NCBI RefSeq assembly: GCF_026619415.1
Contig: NZ_JAOVZR010000001.1
Coordinates: forward strand, 868,001 to 932,000
Direction of reading: 5' to 3'
Source of the DNA: Hoeflea algicola
GTDB lineage: Bacteria > Pseudomonadota > Alphaproteobacteria > Rhizobiales > Rhizobiaceae
Length of the DNA stretch: 64,000 nucleotides
The notes below the pieces were generated by a model. That model was not told the DNA's origin, made no database searches, and was given only the letters and a program-made list of their open reading frames with translations. The position numbers were made by a program, and so were the translations under genes. Shown piece after piece: positions 58,700 through 64,000 of the stretch. Each line of letters starts with the position of its first letter. The first letter of the stretch is position 1.

Positions 58700-59276
58700 C
58701 GCGCCTCTTTCTAACTATAAATTCCGAATCGGAGAATATGAGCAAGAGCGCAACCTCTCACGAAACATGGAGCAAACACAATAAATGAGTTCAAAACCAG
58801 CCTTCTGGACCAATTAAATATTAATCTGGACATATATTCAGGCGCCTTCGTTGCCCTCACCTATCTTGCAACAAAGCGTCGAATTCATTCAAAAGCGGCA
58901 TTCAGAACAGTGTTTTTCTCTACAAGTAACTGTTTTAACGCTCGGTTTAGCAGGAACTAATAAAACAAGCCGAAACCAGTACAAACAGGAAACAATCTTT
59001 GGCTATTTTGCTTTTGCTCGTTCCCCCGAAAAATGACAATGCCTATTGCCTGCACTGATTGCATCCGCCCCTTACCAGCGCTCATATGTGCCACCCGTGA
59101 CGGAATTCAATCCCGCCTTTCCTCAAGGCCCCGGATAAAGGTCCATGAAGTCTACGAGAATCTCGCCGCGCGCAGTCGTGGCAGCAGCCACCGGTGATGG
59201 CCTTCGGGCACAACGCGGGAATAAGGTCTGGTGGAAATAGCCCGTAAGCAAATCGCATTTATGGCTAAGCGGGAAA
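58700..59276. other. Intergenic region, no gene seen
   Basis: This 577-bp gap between the LuxR gene and tRNA-Arg is AT-richer than its surroundings around 58780-59030 and presumably holds the LuxR-operon promoter. A 61-codon frame at 58851-59036 lacks a ribosome-binding site and a recognisable sequence. I see nothing further to annotate. Confidence 0.45.
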
Positions 59277-59353
59277 TGGCGACCCCTGCAGGATTCGAAC
59301 CTGCGACCGTCGGCTTAGAAGGCCGGTGCTCTATCCAGCTGAGCTAAGGGGCC
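59277..59353 (-). tRNA. tRNA-Arg (anticodon UCU), CCA encoded
   Basis: The minus strand folds into a full cloverleaf: acceptor GGCCCCT with AGGGGTC, D-arm GCTC...GAGC, anticodon loop CTTCTAA with anticodon TCT, T-arm GCAGG TTCGAAT CCTGC, discriminator G and encoded CCA. The 27-43 pair is C-A. Length is 77 nt including CCA. It is complete, unlike the tRNA-Pro piece at 59794. Confidence 0.96.
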
Positions 59354-59396
59354 GAGAGCGCCCGGATGTGCTGTCTTGCGGCAGATCCGACCGGTG

Positions 59397-59720
59397 TCAA
59401 TGGGTCCAAGGCTGCCGACGATCAAACTTGAAATTGTCGGAATAGACGACCCGACGACGCTTGCTCTCCTTGGGCTCGATCACCCGGAAGGCAATGTCAT
59501 TGCGCATGGCGTAGGCCACAGCAGCCTCGCGCGTCTCGAAACTCATGCGGATCTGGCTTTTCATGTCACGCGAGGATGTATAGCCCATCAACGGATCAAT
59601 CGAACGCGGAATTTCCTGATCAAATTCAAGAACCCAATGTTGGGTGTTGGCTTTGCCCGATTGCATGGCCGTTTTTGCGGGCCGATAAATCTTCGCGCTC
59701 ACATCCAACTCCCAATCCAT
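59397..59720 (-). CDS. NADH dehydrogenase accessory subunit, NDUFS4-like
   Basis: The protein is 107 residues from ATG 59720; the frame extends to 59759. It contains AKIYRPAKTAMQSGKANTQHWVLEF, PLMGYTSSRDMKSQIRMSF and SKRRRVVYSDNFKFDRRQPWTH, the signature of the ETC complex I conserved region (PF04800), the bacterial counterpart of NDUFS4. It stabilises the peripheral arm of complex I in alphaproteobacteria and mitochondria. It is the last clear chromosomal gene before the tRNA-Pro fragment. Confidence 0.95.
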   Translation of the reverse strand: MDWELDVSAKIYRPAKTAMQSGKANTQHWVLEFDQEIPRSIDPLMGYTSSRDMKSQIRMSFETREAAVAYAMRNDIAFRVIEPKESKRRRVVYSDNFKFDRRQPWTH

Positions 59721-59793
59721 GACGGCAACCGCCTGGACAGGCGAGTCGCGGCGCCTCACGATGGGCGCCCCGATTCATCGGACGCCAGAAAAA

Positions 59794-59840
<47 letters not shown>

Positions 59841-59921
59841 GGTCCGCTCGACACGCATAAGCCAGATTCCCGACGCTTAATCAAGGGGAGATATTAGAAC
59901 GCATTAGGAACAAGTAACATT

Positions 59922-59942
59922 TACACCCACAGTACACCCACA
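59922..59942. repeat. Tandem TACACCCACA repeat near the att scar
   Basis: TACACCCACA occurs twice with an 11-bp period (59922-59931 and 59933-59942). It lies about 80 bp inside the island from the tRNA fragment. Short direct repeats close to an att core often are integrase arm-binding sites. The rest of 59841-60130 shows no gene. Confidence 0.5.
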
Positions 59943-60054
59943 CTTTGATCGACAGTCCCCTCCCCGAGAGACGCTAGTCCAGACTCAGACAGCCACCGGG
60001 GCGTGTGCCACCCCTACGAGAGCAAAACGAGGAAATCCCGCGAAGGGTTAGGGA

Positions 60055-60065
60055 AATTAATTGCA
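60055..60065. promoter_or_regulatory. Palindrome half copy upstream of the XRE gene
   Basis: AATTAATTGCA shares the core of the GCAATTAATTGC palindromes found downstream. It lies 66 bp before the XRE repressor start and may be its operator. Confidence 0.4.
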
Positions 60066-60130
60066 CAACCGCACCCCACGTGTATTGTTAGGTGCATTGC
60101 ATCGGCCATGGAGGGCCGAGCGAACGTCAC

Positions 60131-60532
60131 ATGACAGAAGGGACTAGCCTTGTGAGCGGTGCCCCCAAGATGGCGAAGAAGATCCCACTGAAGGAAGACC
60201 AGAAGGTCGGCGAGAATATACGGAGCCGCAGGCTCGCGTGTGGCATGTCTCAGGAAAAGCTTGGTGACGCACTGGGCGTCACGTTCCAGCAGATCCAGAA
60301 GTACGAAAAGGGCACCAATCGCGTAGGCAGTAGTCGCCTCGTCGCGATCGCCAAGGTTCTGGGTAGCAGTGTGCAGGACCTGTTCGACGGCATCGACATT
60401 GAAGGTGACCAGATCAAGGTAGCCGACGTGCTCGACCCTCGGGTGGGCCAAGGCGCCACGATCCTCCAGAAGATCCCTGCCGACAAGCTCGACCACGCAC
60501 TGGCTGTCCTCAGGACATTCGTCAAAGCCTGA
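60131..60532 (+). CDS. XRE-family helix-turn-helix regulator
   Basis: The protein is 133 residues from ATG 60131, 13 bases after GGAGGG; ATG 60170 is another option. The HTH is IRSRRLACGMSQEKLGDALGVTFQQIQKYEKGTNRVGSSRLVAIAKVLG, the Cro/C1-type domain. A short C-terminal dimerisation region follows. Similar regulators are common chromosomally in Rhizobiales and also in phages and islands. It is the first gene inside the probable island, before a terminator. It may regulate the GCAATTAATTGC sites nearby. Confidence 0.88.
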   Translation: MTEGTSLVSGAPKMAKKIPLKEDQKVGENIRSRRLACGMSQEKLGDALGVTFQQIQKYEKGTNRVGSSRLVAIAKVLGSSVQDLFDGIDIEGDQIKVADVLDPRVGQGATILQKIPADKLDHALAVLRTFVKA

Positions 60533-60541
60533 TTGAACTGC

Positions 60542-60562
60542 CCGGGCGAGCCCCGGTTTTTT
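60542..60562 (+). terminator. Terminator after the XRE gene
   Basis: CCGGG pairs with CCCGG across a five-base loop and is followed by six T residues, nine bases after the stop. Confidence 0.75.
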
Positions 60563-60604
60563 CGCTCCCCGTGAAAGCAATTAATTGCACCGTTTCGGGG
60601 AGCG
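60563..60604. repeat. 42-bp nested palindrome around a GCAATTAATTGC core
   Basis: The outer arms CGCTCCCCG (60563-60571) and CGGGGAGCG (60596-60604) flank the perfect 12-bp palindrome GCAATTAATTGC at 60577-60588. The arms are separated from the core by five and seven unmatched bases. This could form a cruciform or bind a dimer of dimers. Confidence 0.7.
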
Positions 60605-60894
60605 CCAATGGTCAATGCATAACAATCAAGGAGCCTGATCATGAATGCTTAGAAAATCCGGAAGACTAAAGACGGTTATTCGTTTGGGCTTCACGTTCCG
60701 CAGCCCGGCACCCCGGAGCTTCTCACGGGCGTGGACCGCTGACCGGCCTAGCACAGACAGACTCCTCGTGATCGAGACTGTGTTTCCTAACGCAATGAAT
60801 CGACCCTGCACTATGACGCGTCCATGTCCCTACGAGCAAAGGCCGTGGAAGTCACAATGCGGAGACTGGTCCATCTGATGCATGACCACAAAAA

Positions 60895-60906
60895 GCAATT
60901 AATTGC
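60895..60906. repeat. GCAATTAATTGC palindrome, third copy
   Basis: Perfect 12-bp palindrome GCAATTAATTGC, identical to that at 60577-60588. It lies in a region without an identifiable gene. Confidence 0.75.
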
Positions 60907-61333
60907 ATCACTCAAGAAGTGAGCAACTAAAGCACGCCACGAACTGGATACCCGAATGAAGCATCCGCACTGGACGGCCAGGCAGTATTGTCCGTGTCCC
61001 CGAGCGTCTACAAGGTGCCCACACACAATCCGCTGGATGCAATAGTGCCCGAGCCTGAAAGTAACCAGAGACACTCGCAAGACCAAGGATAGCAGGCTGG
61101 CAAACGGAGGACACAAGAACCCGTCTCAACCCATCACCCACTACGTCTTGCGGGACGTACAGGGAAGCCCCGGAAAACTCCTTGAAATTTATTCAGGCCA
61201 ACTACGACAACCTCAACGAAAACACCTAGTTAATCTAGACAACAGGGGTAATGCCATACGGGGCACCAAACATACCAAGGACACAGCCAACAAACTGAGA
61301 GGAGCAAAACAGCCCGATCAGACGCCCAAAAAA

Positions 61334-61347
61334 TGCAATTAATTGCA
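61334..61347. repeat. TGCAATTAATTGCA palindrome, fourth copy
   Basis: Perfect 14-bp palindrome containing the same GCAATTAATTGC core. It is separated from the preceding copy by 440 bp. Confidence 0.75.
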
Positions 61348-61847
61348 ATATTCCGATAATGCGTAAAGTAGGTGCTTAGGAGCCGCAGGGAGGTTGTGAT
61401 TGATGGACGTCGACTTGAGCCAATGCCTTCGGGTCGTTCAGCACGAGCCCCGATTTTGCCTGAGAGTGGGTCTCAGAGCTCAATAGCACCGATATGCCTC
61501 TCATGATTGAGGCGGTTATTCCATGATCGAGGCCGCGTTTGGGAATATCCCCACGACAGCAGTCCCCATGTGACCGTGAAAGAGTGAATAGAAAGAGTAC
61601 CTCATGGCCAAATATGAATATGGCGATATGTAGGGCAAACGACCACAATCACGAACCTCAACTTTTTGGGAATTAGGAGTTGAAACCCAACGTGTCACAA
61701 ACGAATGACTAATAGGGGGCCGAAAGCTGACTGGCAGGTTTAGGTGAGTAACTGGAGATAGCGAACGCTCAAGGGACCGAGTTCGGTTACGAGCGATCGG
61801 CTGTCGTCGGAATGATGGTCTCCAACGGGCGCTTCCCACTTGCGGTG

Positions 61848-62897
61848 TTACTTCCAAAGACTGTGCTGGTTGGCGCCGCGTCTGGCGCGGCGGGCGTGCG
61901 CCGTAAAGTTCAGCAACAGAGGCCAGGCGCCGGGCGCGGGTATGTTGCGTTGCATATGAAGAATTTCCCTCCGGTCAGGGTGGTGAACCCAGCCGCTCGT
62001 CACGGCAACAAAGGTTTGGCTCCCCGGGGCTGTTTCCTGGAGGGTTTCCACGTCCACCCACCTCTCCCTTCGACGCGGCCTGACCTTGTGATAAGTCGAC
62101 GCGACCAGCGCACGATCTCTCCAGTCTCGGAAATAGAGATTGGCATGACCGCGAACCGCCTGCAGGTCGTTGAATGCAGCAACGTCCCCGACACGGTTGA
62201 TGATGCCAAGCTCACCCATCCTTTTCTCTAGGCGGTAGATGGCCGGGTCGAATGACACTAGTAGAAGCTGCGGCGTCAGCGGCATGAGCAGGACGGCACC
62301 CGGACTGCCAAGGCCCGCACCTCCCAGCACGTCCTTCTGCAGGTGGAAGCGGTTGGTGTAAACCACCGGATCATCAGACGTGAAGAACGGCACCGCCGTG
62401 CGATTGAGGATAATTCGGGTCTGTAGGTGGGCTGTACTTCCTACGCTGTCTTCGAAAGCGCTTATCGCGAGCTGAAGTGCCATCTCGTGCGTCATAACGA
62501 GGCTTTCCAATAGTTCCGGTGTGGCCTCGTCAGCCAACATCGCCCGTTGCGCTTCCGCTAGCCGGATTTCGCCGTCGATCCATGCCGCGCTCCTATAAGA
62601 CTGCAATAACATGAAGGCGTGGAGGCGTCGTATGTCTGCCTGTGTCGCGGTATGGGGATCGTCAATGACGCGCCCGAGAATTTCGCCGTATTCTCCTTCT
62701 GGCACCTGCAGCGCCCGCTCCAGAGCGCCGTCGCGCCCGTAGAAATATGGCTTCGCGCACTGTCCCTTCGCGGGTGCCGCTTCGATCGAGCGCTCGCGGG
62801 ACATGTTGAATACGTTGATGGCGGCACCATTACCGTCCGCGCAGAAAGCGCGGAGGTAGCAACGGGGTACGAAATGCTGAGACTTGTTGGCTGGCAT
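61848..62897 (-). CDS. DUF4238 domain-containing protein
   Basis: The 349-residue protein opens with QHFVPRCYLRAFCADG, the KxHxVPxxYLRxF signature of DUF4238. INVFNMSRERS and PYFYGRDGALERAL follow, then the mid-domain FFTSDDPVVYTN and VLLMPLTPQLLLVSFDP. The protein is soluble, with no signal peptide or helices. No catalytic function is established for DUF4238, although members recur in accessory and phage-defence-rich regions. It is divergent from the nuclease-domain gene at 63039, 141 bp away, so they may form a module. Confidence 0.85.
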   Translation of the reverse strand: MPANKSQHFVPRCYLRAFCADGNGAAINVFNMSRERSIEAAPAKGQCAKPYFYGRDGALERALQVPEGEYGEILGRVIDDPHTATQADIRRLHAFMLLQSYRSAAWIDGEIRLAEAQRAMLADEATPELLESLVMTHEMALQLAISAFEDSVGSTAHLQTRIILNRTAVPFFTSDDPVVYTNRFHLQKDVLGGAGLGSPGAVLLMPLTPQLLLVSFDPAIYRLEKRMGELGIINRVGDVAAFNDLQAVRGHANLYFRDWRDRALVASTYHKVRPRRRERWVDVETLQETAPGSQTFVAVTSGWVHHPDRREILHMQRNIPAPGAWPLLLNFTAHARRARRGANQHSLWK

Positions 62898-63038
62898 GGC
62901 GGCCGGATGATGGGTTACTCAGGGCGACGACGCAACTTGTTGTTTCTGTCGGCGCGCAAGAGTCGCTTCGCCTTTGCTCCTGAGGCGCGTCGTGGCATTA
63001 AAGCACTTTGATTGCCTAGCGGTAGGATTTGCAAATCG

Positions 63039-64000
63039 ATGAGAAACAAGCGAGCGAGCGGACACAAAGGATCAGAACGGAATCAAGCGACATCCACCGA
63101 GCTGACTAGTGGCGCTGGCTTCACCTATGAAGACAAGGCGGTCGCCTACTATTTGGCTGCGCTTCTTCGCGGTGAACGGGCAATGCTTCAGGAAGGCATT
63201 GTCGAGAGCGTTGCGGTCCAACAGGCCGGGCACGGCCACCCGATGGATGACCTTGTGGTCGAATTCCAAGACGCTGAGGGACCGCGCCTTCTGGACCTTC
63301 AAGTAAAGTCATCGATCACGATAAGTGGGGCCGCTACGAACTCAGACTTCCGCGATGTTCTCAACCGCGCCTTGGAGACACGCAAGACCCGGGGTTTTCA
63401 AGCCGATCGGGATGCATACGGTTACATCACGGAGAACGTGGCCGAGGCGAGACATCGGTCGCTCAATCGCCTCATCGATTGGGCAAGGAGCAGCCCCACT
63501 CCAGCGGATTTTGACCGGCGTTTTGCCGAAGGCGGAGCTGCCGCCGCTGCGGAACGCGCGCTTCGTGAGGAATTGGCGCCGCTCATCGGGGCCGAGGCGG
63601 AGCACGAGTGGAGTTTCTACCGAGGGTTTGTCGCCGCCCGCCTAAGCGGCCTCGACGATACGGGCATAGTTTGGTCAGAGATTACGAACCGCCTGCAAGA
63701 GCTGGTTGCCAACAACGAAGACGGGCAAGACGTCCTTCTCTTCGATCGCTTGTGCCGCATTGTGCGCGATGGCGCTGGCACGGCCCGGAAATGGACGCGC
63801 GCAACATTGCTTACGCAACTTCGGGGCGTAGTTAGGCTGAAGGTTTCGGCGAACTTTCGTAACGACCTCGACTTGCTCGCACAATTTTCCAAGGATGGTC
63901 TCAACGAGATTGCCGACAGCATCGACGGCTTCGAGGTTGATCGCACTGCCTTTCAGCAGGCCATATCGGAGCGTCTTGCCGCTAGCCGCGTCGTGAATAT
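63039..64000 (+). CDS. N-terminal part of a large predicted nuclease-domain (Cap4/DUF4297-like) protein, runs off window
   Basis: An open frame from ATG 63039 has no stop by the window end (320 complete codons). Residues 24-43 (SGAGFTYEDKAVAYYLAALL) form the opening helix of the DUF4297/Cap4 type with Glu31-Asp32. A core strand and QxK motif follow: MDDLVVEF (Asp70-Asp71) and LLDLQVKSS (Gln88, Lys90). This fits a PD-(D/E)xK nuclease in which Glu is replaced by Gln, as in Mrr-like enzymes. The remainder to residue 320 is mostly alpha-helical (for example GVVRLKVSANFRNDLDLL). In defence proteins this domain precedes a STAND-type NTPase and sensor region, but no P-loop is seen yet. The function is inferred and the C-terminal part is missing. 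Confidence 0.72.
   Translation, partial: MRNKRASGHKGSERNQATSTELTSGAGFTYEDKAVAYYLAALLRGERAMLQEGIVESVAVQQAGHGHPMDDLVVEFQDAEGPRLLDLQVKSSITISGAATNSDFRDVLNRALETRKTRGFQADRDAYGYITENVAEARHRSLNRLIDWARSSPTPADFDRRFAEGGAAAAAERALREELAPLIGAEAEHEWSFYRGFVAARLSGLDDTGIVWSEITNRLQELVANNEDGQDVLLFDRLCRIVRDGAGTARKWTRATLLTQLRGVVRLKVSANFRNDLDLLAQFSKDGLNEIADSIDGFEVDRTAFQQAISERLAASRVVN

Larger units (their letters stand above)
60605..61847. other. Gene-poor island segment
   Basis: This 1.24-kb stretch lacks a convincing gene. Short protein-like pieces occur in several frames. One, from ATG 60642, has a TAG at its fourth codon, then 29 open codons (KIRKTKDGYSFGLHVPQ). Others lie near 60950-61090 and 61095-61344. They may be relics of decayed island genes, but I cannot name any. 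Base composition is lower in GC than the left part of the window. Two of the GCAATTAATTGC palindromes lie inside. Confidence 0.45.

Noticed and set aside
58851..59036. 61-codon frame between the LuxR gene and tRNA-Arg
   Set aside because: No Shine-Dalgarno and no recognisable pattern; sits in AT-rich non-coding DNA.
61516..61857. 113-codon minus-strand frame in the island
   Set aside because: Overlaps the end of the DUF4238 gene, has no ribosome-binding site and resembles no protein; treated as non-coding.

Overview
The window is a stretch of alphaproteobacterial chromosome of the Rhizobiales type. Three things support this: the dense, GC-rich gene layout; rhizobial signatures (a general L-amino acid permease cluster aapJQMP divergent from metC, an NtrC-style sigma-54 promoter before glnBA, and a GTTC-N7-GTTC LexA box between divergent ssb and uvrA); and homologues of the mitochondrial complex I accessory subunits NDUFS4 and NDUFS6. 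A marine Hoeflea- or Phyllobacteriaceae-like organism would fit, but that is an impression and not a computed placement.

Positions 1-16700 hold a partial secreted protein, a VOC protein, an RDD-like membrane protein, ssb, uvrA, a frame-broken small gene, an AT-richer pair of orphan exported proteins, a DUF72 protein, an SDR, an Fsr-type exporter with its divergent AraC regulator, a Na/Pi cotransporter, the NAD(P)HX repair enzyme Nnr, and glnB-glnA ending in a strong terminator. Positions 16700-32350 hold a TAXI-type binding protein with a coiled-coil membrane partner, a three-gene aminotransferase/epimerase/SMR operon, an alpha/beta hydrolase, parE, a DUF2336 protein, a MaoC hydratase overlapping a CoA-ester lyase, a flavin reductase/nitroreductase pair, an exported beta-rich protein, and thrS.

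Positions 32350-59400 are mostly conserved single genes: a methyltransferase, yidD, an IscU-like scaffold, folE, hisI, a patatin, a CBS-pair protein, a rhomboid, PAS and PilZ proteins, a transglutaminase-like protease, a gamma carbonic anhydrase, cysE, enoyl-CoA hydratase, two alpha/beta hydrolases, an NDUFS6-like protein, an FAD monooxygenase, a frameshifted DUF2459 gene, aapJQMP, metC, and a LuxR / single-domain response regulator / four-PAS histidine kinase cluster. A roughly 313-bp intergenic segment with inverted terminal repeats (42788-43100) looks like a small non-autonomous element.

Positions 59277-59760 carry an intact tRNA-Arg(UCU) and an NDUFS4-like gene. A 47-nt 3' fragment of a tRNA-Pro follows immediately at 59794-59840. 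It has no 5' half and reads like the attachment-site scar left by an integrative element. Everything to its right (59841-64000) has a different character: sparse coding, an XRE repressor, a set of GCAATTAATTGC palindromes, a DUF4238 gene, and, divergent from it, the start of a large protein with an N-terminal PD-(D/E)xK (DUF4297/Cap4-like) nuclease-type domain that runs off the window. I read this as the left end of a tRNA-Pro-integrated island carrying a probable anti-phage defence module. It is the most interesting part of the window.
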